Assembly: GCA_019058515.1 (NCBI GenBank)
Contig: JAHPYY010000164.1
Location: forward strand, 1 to 64,000
DNA length: 64,000 nt
Reading direction: 5' to 3'
DNA from: Promethearchaeota archaeon
GTDB taxonomy: Archaea > Asgardarchaeota > Lokiarchaeia > Sigynarchaeales > SOKP01
The notes below the pieces were generated by a model. It was not told the DNA's origin and ran no database searches. It saw nothing but the letters and a program-made list of their open reading frames with translations. Of this stretch, positions 26,040 through 35,804 are shown piece by piece (position 1 is the first letter of the stretch; every line of letters begins with the position of its first letter). The position numbers and the translations under genes are program-made.

Positions 26040-26365
26040 TTATAATCTTCACGAGTTGGATTGAATACTTCTATAATTTCGCTATCTTCTAGTAAGTTCG
26101 CTCCGTGTTTTTCATATGAATCAAACACGTAGCTATCACCTTCTTGAGCAATAAATTCTCGCGTTTCGGTTATAAATTTTACTTTTCCTTTTATAACATA
26201 TCCTATTTGATGAGCTTCATGGTCGTGAAGGGGTATTACCGCATCCTTTTTCAAATTAAATACGCACAGCATTACATTATCGTTATAAGTTAAAGTTTTA
26301 CGGAAGACCCCCTCTAGCGCTTCAAGTTCTTTTACATCTTTCTTATTAATTGGTCCTTTAATCAT
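26036..26365 (-). CDS. cupin-domain protein
   Basis: This 109-residue single cupin has the first motif PLHDHEAHQIGYVIKG (H, H and the GxVxxGK-like turn) and the second around SYVFDSYEKHGANLL with His for the metal. Cupins bind a metal and act as isomerases, dioxygenases or sugar-nucleotide enzymes; this minimal form gives no substrate. Its stop overlaps the start of the PLP-enzyme gene downstream, so the two are translated together and may act in one amino-acid pathway. It could be a small-molecule sensor or stabiliser instead. Confidence 0.75.
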   Translation of the reverse strand: MIKGPINKKDVKELEALEGVFRKTLTYNDNVMLCVFNLKKDAVIPLHDHEAHQIGYVIKGKVKFITETREFIAQEGDSYVFDSYEKHGANLLEDSEIIEVFNPTREDYK

Positions 26366-26828
26366 TTTAAAATATACCTTGGTGAAAATTATGTGTTCAA
26401 TATTAAATTTACATTAACGATAAATTAAGAAATTTGTCTAATGCGAAATTTGATAATGAGATATTATTAATCGAATAAAACTTTATAATAAAAACTATGA
26501 TGTAAAAATTAATTCGAAATATAAAGGAAAAAAGAAAGTTAGGTATTTTTGCTCTAAAGGTGAGTCACGAAATTTCTGATCGATACTTTCCCTTAAAAAT
26601 GGGTAATTTTAATCTCTCCTATATGAGATGGAAATCGGATCTATCTTTATTTTCCAAGGATTTATATATATGAAAATTCAATAATATTAAAGAATTAAGG
26701 TAAATGAATTCTGAAATCTAAAAAAAAATCAGTTTCAAAACATTTAAAAAGGAAACTCCTACTTATTATTTTCTTAGTGTTTAGAGTATTTTTGTCCTCA
26801 TAATATTAAAAAAAATTAATAAAAAAAG
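26366..26828. other. divergent intergenic region before TFB gene
   Basis: These 463 bases lie between the cupin gene (minus) and TFB (plus). A good TATA-like element, TTTATATATA, sits at 26661-26670. It is about 160 bases before the annotated TFB start, so it would imply a long leader. The short segment with GGTGAGTCACG near 26560 gives no convincing hairpin. No small gene is supported. Confidence 0.5.
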
Positions 26829-27803
26829 ATGTGTGTTATGGTTTCCCACTTAAATAAAAATCGATTGATAATGTCTCATTATACCTCAAAAGGTATCATG
26901 TCCTGCGAATTGTGCTATTCTTCGGACTTTGCCGAGAGTAAGCTAGGGTTAGTATGTCGTGTTTGTGGTGCTGTAATCGAGCAAAAGCAACTAAAGTACA
27001 ATACTCCTTACAACGAATCCGCTGTACATCACGCCCCTTTGACGGCAAAAACTCAAATTGGAACGGTTTTTGAGCGAATAAATGCTCCCAATTCTACCAA
27101 ATTACGAGCTTTAGTGAAAGCTAATAAACGATATAACAATTTGGACCACCAAGTCGAGATCGGAAGGGTAGAAATCGCTCGGATATTCCATACGCTACAG
27201 CTTCCGCATCGCTTGAAAAGAGAAGTGTTTTTAATGTATTGTGAAACGCGTAATCGCTTAACCCCAGGAACTAAGTATCGATCACCAGCCACCCTTGCCG
27301 CAGTAGTCGTTTATATTATGATGAAATTACGCAAAATCTCTATCGATCAGAATAAGATTTTGGAGGTGTGTAACTTATCTAGAAAAGACTTTAACGAATT
27401 TAAACTGAAGATTTACCCCTTATTTAAGGATTATGCGAAACGAGATAGAAAAGCATATGTCTCCCAAAAAATTTTACAGCTGTCTGAGCAATTTAAGTTA
27501 GGGATGAGATTTTACTTCCAATCTAGAAAGTTACTTGATGGATTGTGGGAACAAATAAAAAATACAAGCGATGAGGTTGTTGCTGGCTTAATTGCGAGTC
27601 TTACATTGCTTACTCAGGGATCTGATGAAGTTACTGTCAGTGCGATCTGCAAAAAATTAGGGATAATGCCTTCTACAATCCACTCACAAGTGAGAAAACA
27701 TCTTGTTAACAAATATGAGATGAAAGGATATAAAAGTTTGATTAAATCTCGAGAATTGATTAAGGATATCTTATTAAAATTAGAATTAATCGAAGTAGCT
27801 TAA
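26829..27803 (+). CDS. tfb: transcription initiation factor B (TFIIB homologue)
   Basis: This 324-residue protein has the archaeal TFB/TFIIB plan. A zinc ribbon has Cys26-x2-Cys29 and Cys43-x2-Cys46 (CELC, CRVC). A B-reader/linker follows, then two cyclin-fold repeats (about 110-205 and 215-310, such as RSPATLAAVVVYIM and VVAGLIASLTLL). It binds TBP and the BRE element and recruits RNA polymerase. Three Met residues lie upstream of the ribbon, so the true start may be at 26871 (MSHYTSKG) or another; the ATG at 26829 is the first. Archaea often have several TFBs and this one may be an alternative factor. It is convergent with the sugar isomerase gene. Confidence 0.9.
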   Translation: MCVMVSHLNKNRLIMSHYTSKGIMSCELCYSSDFAESKLGLVCRVCGAVIEQKQLKYNTPYNESAVHHAPLTAKTQIGTVFERINAPNSTKLRALVKANKRYNNLDHQVEIGRVEIARIFHTLQLPHRLKREVFLMYCETRNRLTPGTKYRSPATLAAVVVYIMMKLRKISIDQNKILEVCNLSRKDFNEFKLKIYPLFKDYAKRDRKAYVSQKILQLSEQFKLGMRFYFQSRKLLDGLWEQIKNTSDEVVAGLIASLTLLTQGSDEVTVSAICKKLGIMPSTIHSQVRKHLVNKYEMKGYKSLIKSRELIKDILLKLELIEVA

Positions 27804-27829
27804 AAACTTTAATTTAGTTAAGGGGGCTT

Positions 27830-29146
27830 CTATGCAATTACCTTCCACCCGAGTAATTTGGCAAAAATCTCGAAGGGTTTAATGAAATCCCCATATATTA
27901 CTGAAATATGATGGGCAATTCCGTTTTGTACCATCTTGTCCAACATTGACTTTACTGCGTTAGAAAATTGCACCTTAACGTAAGTTCCTTTTAACTCTTT
28001 ATCCATTTCTAACCCTTTTGCTTTTTGCAAAAAGATTCTATATTCACCAGGAGCGTAATCTATCCTCGCCATTGAAATTTCTCCAGGTTTCATAACGAAA
28101 TCTGCGGTAACTCCCTTTCCTTCCGCGAAGTAAGAATCAAGCGAACGAACGCATTTACCGTCCCATAAATTGCACGCAGCTACTCCACAATGCCACAATA
28201 GAGCGTAATTTTCTTTAAAATTAATCTGAGAAAAATCAGCTAAAAACGGAGTTTCTCTCCCTATGGCTTGATGTGCTAGCATAGAAAGGCTTCCTAACAC
28301 ATCACCTTCGCATGTAAGTATTTTATTCTCCGACTGCAACACTGACATGGCGGCACATGGAGAAATTCCGTAAATATTGGCAAATTCGGGCCAGCACCTT
28401 ATCGCAATTGCCGTAAGTTGGTGATTTTCAATAAATGCGTTAAATCGCACAATAAGCTCCGCGACTTTTTCGATTTGCGAGTCGCTCAACTCTATCATGT
28501 CGAAAAGGGATTCTATTTGAGATTTACGCTTGGTTAGTAAGTGGTAATCAATTGAAATATTCAATACATCGCTAATTTGATAATAGTCTATTAGCACTCC
28601 AACCTTGTTGTAAAGATCTAATTCGTCTATATCCAAGTTGAAAAATCCATCGGCTCTCGAACCAATGACGCCAATTCGCGCGTGAAAGAGCGCTTTTCGT
28701 ATGCGAATTGCGTCTATCCAATCTTGATCAATGGAATTTCCAATAACAATGTGGTAGTTTTTAACCCCAGCTTTATACAAATTTGAGGCGTTTAAATTAA
28801 TTCCACAGACAGAATTTAACCGTATTTTTCCTCCATCGTAAGGTAATTCCTCTAAACCCCAGAGTAAGATGGGTACATGCAAGACCTTGTTTAGTTCTAG
28901 CACTAAATGTCCCAATGCAAAAGTTCCACTAATACACACAAGTGCGTCGATCTCGCTAACAGACAAGTTCTTAGCAGCCTGTTGAGCATCGCTTAGTTCG
29001 ATAACTAATTCCGAGAAGAATTCCCAATCTATGCTTCCTAATTGCTTCAAATCCGTTTGAATTTTCTCGTAAATTTCTTTAGCTGCGTTAAAATCGAATG
29101 TTTTTCTTGCTAAACATACTACTCCTAAAGTTATGTGCTGCTTCAA
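27830..29146 (-). CDS. L-fucose/L-arabinose isomerase-family protein
   Basis: This 438-residue protein has the FucI/AraA-type layout. An N-terminal Rossmann-like half (LGVVCLARKTF, DALVCISGTFALGHL) precedes a metal-binding C-terminal half. Motifs such as WPEFANIYGISPCAAMS, CEGDVLGSLSMLAH and LLWHCGVAAC carry Glu, Asp and His residues that could bind Mn2+ for an aldose-ketose isomerisation. It begins ATG and ends TAG. The transaldolase-like gene upstream on the same strand, 324 bases away, also points to sugar metabolism. Which sugar is used cannot be read from sequence, and some family members are not isomerases. Confidence 0.8.
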   Translation of the reverse strand: MKQHITLGVVCLARKTFDFNAAKEIYEKIQTDLKQLGSIDWEFFSELVIELSDAQQAAKNLSVSEIDALVCISGTFALGHLVLELNKVLHVPILLWGLEELPYDGGKIRLNSVCGINLNASNLYKAGVKNYHIVIGNSIDQDWIDAIRIRKALFHARIGVIGSRADGFFNLDIDELDLYNKVGVLIDYYQISDVLNISIDYHLLTKRKSQIESLFDMIELSDSQIEKVAELIVRFNAFIENHQLTAIAIRCWPEFANIYGISPCAAMSVLQSENKILTCEGDVLGSLSMLAHQAIGRETPFLADFSQINFKENYALLWHCGVAACNLWDGKCVRSLDSYFAEGKGVTADFVMKPGEISMARIDYAPGEYRIFLQKAKGLEMDKELKGTYVKVQFSNAVKSMLDKMVQNGIAHHISVIYGDFIKPFEIFAKLLGWKVIA

Positions 29147-29470
29147 ACCAGATTACCTCTGTAGAGCAATTTTTCTTTTTCATATGGTGTAATTTAGTTT
29201 TTTAGTTTAATTTATCCAAATCCTAGTATTAAAATTAAAACCCACATCAACACAAAAGATATGATAATCGCTATATTTTAAGGTTAGAATTTTAATCTTA
29301 AGAATTATGACAGAAGATATTCGAAAAAAACCCAGTACTCCATGAGAGTGGTAATATCTTACCAATTAGGGAATACACTAGCGCATATGTCTACTACTTT
29401 TTGTGTCACACGAAACACCTGCTTAACATACTTTTTAGCATTCATCTTGCTTTAATAGCCTTTAAAAAAA
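29147..29470. other. AT-rich intergenic region
   Basis: These 324 bases between the sugar isomerase and transaldolase genes (both minus) are AT-rich. They include the isomerase promoter region and possibly a 3' region of the transaldolase. I see no gene, repeat or clear hairpin. Confidence 0.5.
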
Positions 29471-30139
29471 TTACAGATTTCCTAATTCTGTATTATCCCA
29501 CGCATCTTGGAAGATTTTCAAGCCCTTATCTGTAAATGGGTGTTCAAAACTCTTTCGATACACTTCAAATCCCGCTGTGACGATATCTGCTCCCATAACT
29601 GCCGCCTTAACTATTTGTTTACCATTTCGAACTGCTGCTACGATAATTTCCGTATCGAAATTGTAATTGTCGTATATTGTAATCAGATCCGCTAGAAATT
29701 CATTATAATTTACCCCAGCTTCCTCTTGCCATCCAATAAACGGAGAGCAATATTTAGCACCTATACGCCCTACTTGTAGTGCTTGTGAAGCGGTAAACAC
29801 TAAAGTTACATTAACTTTTATTCCTTTTTCGGAAAGAGATTCAGCTGCAATTAATCCTTGTTCTTTGCACGGGATTTTTATTACGAAATTTTTTGAAAGG
29901 TTAGCAATTTTTTCGGCTTCAGATATCATATCGCTGGCGCGGTGTAAGTGAGGGTTGACTTCCACGGAAATAGGAAAGTCGATCGTTTCAAATTCGCTAG
30001 CAAACTCTTTTATAACGGTAAAAAAAGGCTTTCCTGAATTTTTAATGTGTTTTGGATTACTAGTAACGCCATCTATTTTCCAATTGTTTAGCGCGTATTT
30101 AATTTCGTCCAATTTTGCGCTGTCTAAGAAATATTTCAT
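29471..30139 (-). CDS. transaldolase / fructose-6-phosphate aldolase family enzyme
   Basis: This 222-residue TIM barrel has the small-transaldolase (TalC/FSA) size. The Schiff-base lysine is Lys88 in NFVIKIPC, the N-terminal MKYFLDSAKLDEIK is characteristic, and GVTSNPK and NVTLVFTASQALQ are conserved strands. It could cleave or form fructose 6-phosphate or transfer a dihydroxyacetone group. Its promoter region lies between it and the zinc-ribbon/ubiquitin-fold gene. Neighbouring sugar genes (isomerase; glucosamine-6-phosphate deaminase-like at 32.8 kb) make a carbohydrate role likely. It has none of the N-terminal extension of transaldolase proper. Confidence 0.9.
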   Translation of the reverse strand: MKYFLDSAKLDEIKYALNNWKIDGVTSNPKHIKNSGKPFFTVIKEFASEFETIDFPISVEVNPHLHRASDMISEAEKIANLSKNFVIKIPCKEQGLIAAESLSEKGIKVNVTLVFTASQALQVGRIGAKYCSPFIGWQEEAGVNYNEFLADLITIYDNYNFDTEIIVAAVRNGKQIVKAAVMGADIVTAGFEVYRKSFEHPFTDKGLKIFQDAWDNTELGNL

Positions 30140-30250
30140 TTTAAGATACTTTAAGTATAATTTCAGTTATATTAGGGAATAAGTTAATAGATTTATTCTT
30201 TATTTCAAAATAAGTTAAGAGAATAAATAAAAAAGAAGATTGAAGAGTAA

Positions 30251-30895
30251 TTAATTTTGACTGATACTAGCGGGAATTAAAACAATTTCGTCCCCATTTT
30301 CAATTTCATAGTCTTTTAATAAGTAGTTTTCTTTTAAGATAATCCCACCAAAAGATAGATGGAACTCGTTTACTTTCAATCCAAATATTTCACTTGCTCT
30401 CTCTTTAACGCTTCCAACATTTTTTGTAATAGGTATCAGTAAATCAGCTCTTTTCTCGCCAAAACCTATTATAGATAATAAATAGATTTTAATTTTTTCA
30501 ATGTCATTATCCATATTAGCTTGACTTAACTCTAAGATATTCACCTTGCTTAATAAGTTGCGAAGTTCAAGATTTTCTTGTTCTAGATTAGTAATCACGT
30601 CCATAAGTTTCTCGCTTATTTTTCTTGTTAGATCTTCAGAAAAAATGTTGGAATTCTCAACTTTAACCACTTCCACGCTTCTAATGTGAAAATCTCCATC
30701 TAAATATAGAATAGTGAGTAAATCATTTAAATTCGCCGTTGAGGAGTGAAGAAATACGTAAGGGACAATTTGATGCGGTTTTCCATCTAAAATCTTTAAT
30801 GGTAGTGTGATATTGTGAGTTTTTTCGCAGTAAGGGCAATTGTAAAATCTTAAAACTGTTGAATTCTCTTCTTTGTTCGACATATAACTCAACAA
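30251..30895 (-). CDS. zinc-ribbon/coiled-coil protein with a C-terminal ubiquitin-like domain
   Basis: Three parts are visible in 214 residues. First, an N-terminal zinc-ribbon-like module (FYNCPYCEKTHNITL, then DGDFHIRSVEVVKV), which recurs in three other proteins in this window. Second, a helix likely to be coiled coil (LTRKISEKLMDVITNLEQENLELRNLL). Third, from about 150 to the end, a beta-grasp fold: LLIPITKNVGSVKERASEIFG, HLSFGGIILKENYLLKDYEI and NGDEIVLIP align with ubiquitin strand-helix-strand order. It ends SISQN, with no Gly-Gly, so it is not itself a conjugated modifier. It may be a ubiquitin-fold adaptor. An internal ATG (MSNKEEN) is an alternative start. Confidence 0.7.
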   Translation of the reverse strand: MLSYMSNKEENSTVLRFYNCPYCEKTHNITLPLKILDGKPHQIVPYVFLHSSTANLNDLLTILYLDGDFHIRSVEVVKVENSNIFSEDLTRKISEKLMDVITNLEQENLELRNLLSKVNILELSQANMDNDIEKIKIYLLSIIGFGEKRADLLIPITKNVGSVKERASEIFGLKVNEFHLSFGGIILKENYLLKDYEIENGDEIVLIPASISQN

Positions 30896-30955
30896 GAATA
30901 AAAAATTAGATAATAATATATGTTTTTTTCAAGGAAAAAACGCAACAAATTCTAA

Positions 30956-31894
30956 TTATAATAAATTCTCCCGGTACTTTATCCTGAATTTTTCATTTTT
31001 AAAATCTAAATACTCATCTAATATATTGCCATGGACATCTAAATATTCTAATTTTGGATACTTTCTAAAAATCTCAAAATCGTTAATTGATAATCGATTG
31101 TTAGCTAAATGTAGAAATTTAAGATTCTTAAATTCCGGTAACCCTTCTAAAGAGTTCAAACGATTGTTTGAGAAGTCCAGCACCTCTAAGTGTTTCAAGT
31201 TTTCTAAACCAGGGACTTCGGAAAAACTTGTAAGGCGTTTATGGTATTTTAAGCGCCATAAATTAATGTTCCAACCTAGTTCAGAAAGATCCAAACTCGT
31301 TACCAATCCGTCTTTTATATCGTAAAAGATGTAGTAAAATTTCTCAAATAAAGTTTGAATTGTGAAGTAATTAATTATGATTTCTGCTAGACCTAAACAG
31401 TCAAGATTATTTAATTTTTTAGCTTTCGACATCTTTTTAAGAGATCTTCGGTATTTTACGGTTTCGTATTGCCGTTCGTTATCAAAATACTTTTGTTTCA
31501 ACAGAAATTTTAATTTATTCTTAAGAATCGCAGTACATTTACTATTTCTCGCGTTTACTAAAGTTCTAACACATATTACCAAACAATTGTAATCATTTTC
31601 GTTTGATAGCGCCCATTTTATTAACGGAACAACTTTATCAAGGTACTTTTTAGAAATAATTTCAAATGCTTTATACCTTATCTCTGAACTGGAATCGGAC
31701 AAGAATAATTGTTCTAGTATATTATAAAGTTTAGCATCTGGTTCGTGTATCTTGTCAATATAGTCAAGTGATGTTAATCTTAAGTCATTATCTTCGCTTT
31801 CTTCTATTAAGGAGTTTAATAATGCAACTGATGTAGTTTTATTGATTTTATTACTGATGAAGTCATCGTAAATTGATCTGGGATTTAAGGACAT
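30956..31894 (-). CDS. HEAT-like plus leucine-rich-repeat protein
   Basis: This 312-residue protein has a helical N-terminal half of HEAT-type repeats (LRLTSLDYIDKIHEP, SEIRYKAFEIISKKYLD) and a C-terminal leucine-rich block from about residue 210. LRR units include LEVLDFSNNRLNSL, LKFLHLANNRLS and LEYLDVHGNIL, each LxxLxLxxNxL. LRR domains are protein-binding scaffolds, common in Asgard archaea. No signal peptide is seen. The region between (about 140-200) is basic and unassigned. It lies 60 bases upstream of the zinc-ribbon/ubiquitin-fold gene on the same strand, so the two could be co-transcribed. Confidence 0.8.
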   Translation of the reverse strand: MSLNPRSIYDDFISNKINKTTSVALLNSLIEESEDNDLRLTSLDYIDKIHEPDAKLYNILEQLFLSDSSSEIRYKAFEIISKKYLDKVVPLIKWALSNENDYNCLVICVRTLVNARNSKCTAILKNKLKFLLKQKYFDNERQYETVKYRRSLKKMSKAKKLNNLDCLGLAEIIINYFTIQTLFEKFYYIFYDIKDGLVTSLDLSELGWNINLWRLKYHKRLTSFSEVPGLENLKHLEVLDFSNNRLNSLEGLPEFKNLKFLHLANNRLSINDFEIFRKYPKLEYLDVHGNILDEYLDFKNEKFRIKYRENLL

Positions 31895-32024
31895 GTTAAA
31901 TCTATTTCATTAATCTCACTAACACCCAAAATGTAGATTGTTAAATATATTCTATTTTTTAGAAAAAAAGCATTAAGTATAATTGGATAAAAGAATTTAT
32001 CTTGAAGATAAAGTGAACTTAAGT

Positions 32025-32804
32025 ATGAGAGTTATAGATGCCCACGCTCATTTACATCGTTTCCCAGGTTATTTAGAAAGTCTTCTCGAGGTAATGGATG
32101 CTCATGGAATAGAAAGATGTTGTATTAGTGGACTTGGGAAATTATTTAGATGCGTTGATAACGACGGAGTGAAAGAAGTTATTAAGAAATACCCAAAAAG
32201 ATTTATCGGAGCTGTTTATATTCGTCCAGGTGTAGATTCACATTTTGATATTAAGAAAGCTCACGAGGAAGGATTTAAAATGGTTAAGGTAACAATACCA
32301 AAAAAGCCATATGACGATGTTTCTTTCTTTCCTCTTTGGGAAACTGCTCAAGAATTGAAAATGCCTATATTATTTCATACAGGCGTAATTACCATGTTGT
32401 TAAAAGCTCCAGAAGAGCATATCTCTTCGTGGTTTATGCATCCAATGCGGATCGAACCAATTACGAACGCATTTCCAGATTTAAAAGTGATAATTGCTCA
32501 TTTAGGAGTACATTGGAACGAGGATGCTGCGGAACTTATTCGAATGAGACCTAATGTTTATGCAGATATTACTGGAAGCCCAGATGGTTGGAGAGTGAGA
32601 GCAGATATGATTGGTTTCGATAAACTGTTGTGGTGGTCTAAAGCGTTTGAAAAATTAATATTTGGAACTGATGTGCATTTCGCGAAAATCTCGCAAATAC
32701 TTAATGAGGATAAAGCAAGACTAAAGAAATATAATATTAATCAGAAAACACAGGAAAAATACTTTTTTAGAAATATTTTAAAATTATTAGGAGACAAGGC
32801 ATGA
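32025..32804 (+). CDS. amidohydrolase-related (TIM-barrel) metal-dependent hydrolase
   Basis: This protein of about 259 residues is of the amidohydrolase 2 type. The chosen ATG gives an N-terminus MRVIDAHAHLHRFPG, with the metal-binding DAHAHLH at once. Further ligands are likely in LFHTGV, VIIAHLGVHW and FGTDVHF. Such enzymes hydrolyse or decarboxylate ring compounds and other carboxylates. A TTG 42 bases upstream (31983) could add 14 residues but has no support. The stop overlaps the next ATG (ATGA), so it is coupled to the glucosamine-6-phosphate deaminase-like gene, hinting at a shared sugar or amino-sugar route. Confidence 0.85.
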   Translation: MRVIDAHAHLHRFPGYLESLLEVMDAHGIERCCISGLGKLFRCVDNDGVKEVIKKYPKRFIGAVYIRPGVDSHFDIKKAHEEGFKMVKVTIPKKPYDDVSFFPLWETAQELKMPILFHTGVITMLLKAPEEHISSWFMHPMRIEPITNAFPDLKVIIAHLGVHWNEDAAELIRMRPNVYADITGSPDGWRVRADMIGFDKLLWWSKAFEKLIFGTDVHFAKISQILNEDKARLKKYNINQKTQEKYFFRNILKLLGDKA

Positions 32805-33655
32805 ATCAGAAAAATCGAAAGCAAGAAGTAAGAAAGTTGCTTCAGCTAACACCAGAAGAAGTGATTGAGCGTGCAGGTGATAAACTTATTGTTTGTAATT
32901 CGATAAAGGAGTTACACCATTTATTTGCGGCTCACATTTTTAACGAAATTCAAACTAATAACGATAACAATAATTTAACTAAAATAATATTACCTGTAGG
33001 TCCAACAGGTCAATATCCTATTTTAACTCAATTATTATTAGATAAAGATGTAATGTTAGAACAATGTTGGTTTTTTTTCATGGACGAATATTGTGATAAC
33101 TTTGCTAAAAGTATTTCAAGTGATCACCCTTTAAGCTTTAAAAAAAAAGTTAATGAACTTTTTCTAACTCAACTGATAAGAAATAATAATCTTAATGAAT
33201 CCAATGTGATTTTTCCAAATGAAAATAACATAAATACGATTGGAAAACTCATTGATTATATTGGAGGAATTGATACATGTTATGGAGGCATAGGTATACA
33301 TGGACACATTGCGTTTAACGAGCCTGAGCCAAATGTTGCTAATACAGGACCTAGATTGGTTAATTTGAACGAATACACCATTACAATGAACGCTATAAGA
33401 ACTGAAGTTGGAGGAAATCTCGAAAACTTTCCATCTTCAGCATACACGCTCGGAATGAAGCAGATTTTAAATGTTAAGAGGATTAGATTATATTGTAGGA
33501 ACGATACAGATTTTGACTGGGCTAATACAATTTTGCGAATAGCTCTATTTGGTAAGCCAGGAGATGATTATCCAGTTACTTATATACGAGATCATCCCGA
33601 TTATGTTATTATTACAGATAAGGATACATTAACTTCACCTGAAATTATTCTTTAA
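32801..33655 (+). CDS. glucosamine-6-phosphate deaminase-like (NagB family) protein
   Basis: This 284-residue protein has NagB family motifs: FFFMDEYCD (about 87-95), and the conserved GIGIHGHIAFNEPEP (about 164-178), which in NagB holds the catalytic Asp/His/Glu set and phosphate-binding residues. The N-terminal IILPVGPTGQYP is the sugar-phosphate loop, but with a different sequence from the typical PTGSTP, so substrate may differ. It overlaps the amidohydrolase gene by four bases. Presumably it deaminates or isomerises an amino sugar phosphate, perhaps after deacetylation; the NagA-type deacetylase role of the partner is not proven. Confidence 0.8.
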   Translation: MNQKNRKQEVRKLLQLTPEEVIERAGDKLIVCNSIKELHHLFAAHIFNEIQTNNDNNNLTKIILPVGPTGQYPILTQLLLDKDVMLEQCWFFFMDEYCDNFAKSISSDHPLSFKKKVNELFLTQLIRNNNLNESNVIFPNENNINTIGKLIDYIGGIDTCYGGIGIHGHIAFNEPEPNVANTGPRLVNLNEYTITMNAIRTEVGGNLENFPSSAYTLGMKQILNVKRIRLYCRNDTDFDWANTILRIALFGKPGDDYPVTYIRDHPDYVIITDKDTLTSPEIIL

Positions 33656-34266
33656 ATTTGTTAGATTCCAATAGTGTAAATCATTCTAAATCCTAACTCG
33701 TGAAAAATTTTTGGTGTTTTTTCTTTTTTCAATGTTTTTAAATTAAAAATGTTTATAGTTTAATATACTATATTCTTATAACTTAATTTAATATCATCTT
33801 TTGTTGTTTTGATTAATATAAAACATCATTTAATAAAATCCTTGAAATAATATACCTAAAATTTCTCTTAAACTGAATTTTCTTACTCAAACTTATCACA
33901 CCATCCCTATATTTGTTTTCAGCGCATATTTTATAAAGAAAATAGTATGATTAAATAAACTTTAAATTTGTTTTGAAATTCAAAAAATCTAAGAGATTTA
34001 TAAAGATTTTTTTATAAAATTATTGTGTAATTCGTTTATATTGCATTATCATTTAGTAAATCGATCTTTTTCAAATTACTTTTCAAAGGTCAAGCTTCAG
34101 GTGGATATATTAGTTAACACACGACTTTTTAAATAAAAATTAATGTTAAATTTACAATAAAAATCTTATCCCACAATTACATTCTTGGAAATGTTTCAAA
34201 GGATGTTAGGTGATATTGTTCCGAGAATATATTTTGCATTTTTTAATACAATATAAATAATTTCTG
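33656..34266. other. long AT-rich intergenic region (611 bp)
   Basis: This stretch separates the coupled amidohydrolase/NagB pair from a CpG-poor block of genes. It is extremely AT-rich, with many oligo-T and oligo-A runs. I see no gene, repeat or GC-rich structured element. It marks the edge where gene composition changes. Confidence 0.55.
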
Positions 34267-35454
34267 ATGGTTCATATGATAAATAAAACTATTTTCCTTG
34301 AGGATATCCAAAAAAAAAGTATTAAAGTTGATGTTATTTGTCCAGTTTGTAAAAAAAAAGGGCACATTAATATCCCTAAAAACGTCCTAAAAGAAGGTGG
34401 ATTAACTACGATATCAATCCCATGTAAAGCAATGTGTGAACATAACTTTCAAATATTTTTAGATCAACATTCTAATATTCGAGGATATCAAAAAGTCGAT
34501 TTTGAGATTATTCAGAATGGTTCTAATTCAACTGAATTCACTTGTTTAATGTGTGGCACTAATATTACATTTAATATTAATGATGAGAAATCATATTTAA
34601 AAAAAAAAAACAATGAGAACTTCTTCGGAAAAGAAACTCACTCTTATGAAGTTGCTCATTATTCAAATGAGGAGTTACATGTAAATAATGTTCTTGTTGA
34701 TAATAATGGTAATTTCCAAGATTATCTTACAACATATAAAATAAAACTTGAAGATTATACGCATACGGAAAAAAAAACGCAAAGATTTTTCAAATTAAGT
34801 AATGAAGGGCAAAAACCCTTAGAAACTCATCCATTCTTCAATATTTTTCTGATCTTTAACACATTTAACAATTGGTTGTTTGAAATAGTATCACCATCTC
34901 AGTTTAACACAGTGGAACTCACAAATCTTTTATATAACAAAATGGAAGAAATGTATAAGATGTATTCTTCTTTCCCTGATTATTTAAAGATATCTGTGAT
35001 TGAAAAAACTTTTCATATTTGGATTTCTGATTCAAGTATCATGGCTATCAACTTAAATGAAGATATACAATCTCAATGGATTAAATCTATAATAAAAGAC
35101 TTTAATCAGAATATTAGTTTTGATGGAAATTTAATTGCAAAAAGTCCTAGGATTCTTTTAATATCAGAATTTTTTAATAGACCAGAAATAAATGAGAATC
35201 AAAAACATATTATACAACGGTTAATTTTTGATGATTTACTTCATTCAAAAATAAAAATCAAATTTAAGGAGAGATTAGAACGGATTATCGAAAGAATAAG
35301 TTCCACTTTCAAAATAAGCCCTGAAACGCTCAATGATTTTTTTAATCAGAATTTAAGTACAATTGAATATTTAAGAAAATCTGAAAATACTGAGCTGTTA
35401 GAAAAATTCATAAATATAATTGATTTCATTAATCGAAGGAAGTTGTTAGATTAA
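34267..35454 (+). CDS. zinc-ribbon-module protein of unknown function (395 aa)
   Basis: The N-terminal 80 or so residues hold the zinc-ribbon-like module also seen elsewhere in this window: VICPVCKKKGHINIP, then CKAMCEHNFQIFLDQHSNIR. A second Cys pair occurs at FTCLMCGTNITFNI (about 93-105). The remainder, about 150-395, is helical with mixed charge (SPSQFNTVELTNLLYNKM, SISTFKIS-like ISSTFKISPETLNDFF) and I do not recognise it. It starts with ATG (second Met five residues on). It is the first gene of a CpG-poor block and has low CG content, unlike most genes to the left. Confidence 0.6.
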   Translation: MVHMINKTIFLEDIQKKSIKVDVICPVCKKKGHINIPKNVLKEGGLTTISIPCKAMCEHNFQIFLDQHSNIRGYQKVDFEIIQNGSNSTEFTCLMCGTNITFNINDEKSYLKKKNNENFFGKETHSYEVAHYSNEELHVNNVLVDNNGNFQDYLTTYKIKLEDYTHTEKKTQRFFKLSNEGQKPLETHPFFNIFLIFNTFNNWLFEIVSPSQFNTVELTNLLYNKMEEMYKMYSSFPDYLKISVIEKTFHIWISDSSIMAINLNEDIQSQWIKSIIKDFNQNISFDGNLIAKSPRILLISEFFNRPEINENQKHIIQRLIFDDLLHSKIKIKFKERLERIIERISSTFKISPETLNDFFNQNLSTIEYLRKSENTELLEKFINIIDFINRRKLLD

Positions 35455-35804
35455 TTTTTAAGAAACGAATTTTAAGATTTTTAAAGATATATAGTTTTGA
35501 ACGAAAAAAGTAATACCAAAAAAATTCAATCTCTGTTGATATCCTCTTATTAAATGTAATAGTGTTTCAAGTTTTTAATTATTAGTAAGTGTGTAATATA
35601 CTATTTAGGTTAAAGATTTATGATTTTTTACCTTTAAACTAAATAGAAACCGCTTTTTAAGATTCTTTCATAGGAAAAATATGACATTCGTTTTTATACT
35701 TATTTTTTTTTATGTTATTTACAAATTACCAGTCTTTTTAAGTTAGATAATTCAAGAAATTAAGTAATCTTTTGAATACTTACTTTTTAGTGATAGTTTT
35801 TAAT
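35455..35804. other. AT-rich intergenic region
   Basis: This region separates the zinc-ribbon protein from the GNAT gene and is almost entirely A/T with runs of T. No gene or structure is supported. The upstream TTG at 35772, in frame with the GNAT gene, is judged a less likely start than the ATG at 35805. Confidence 0.45.
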
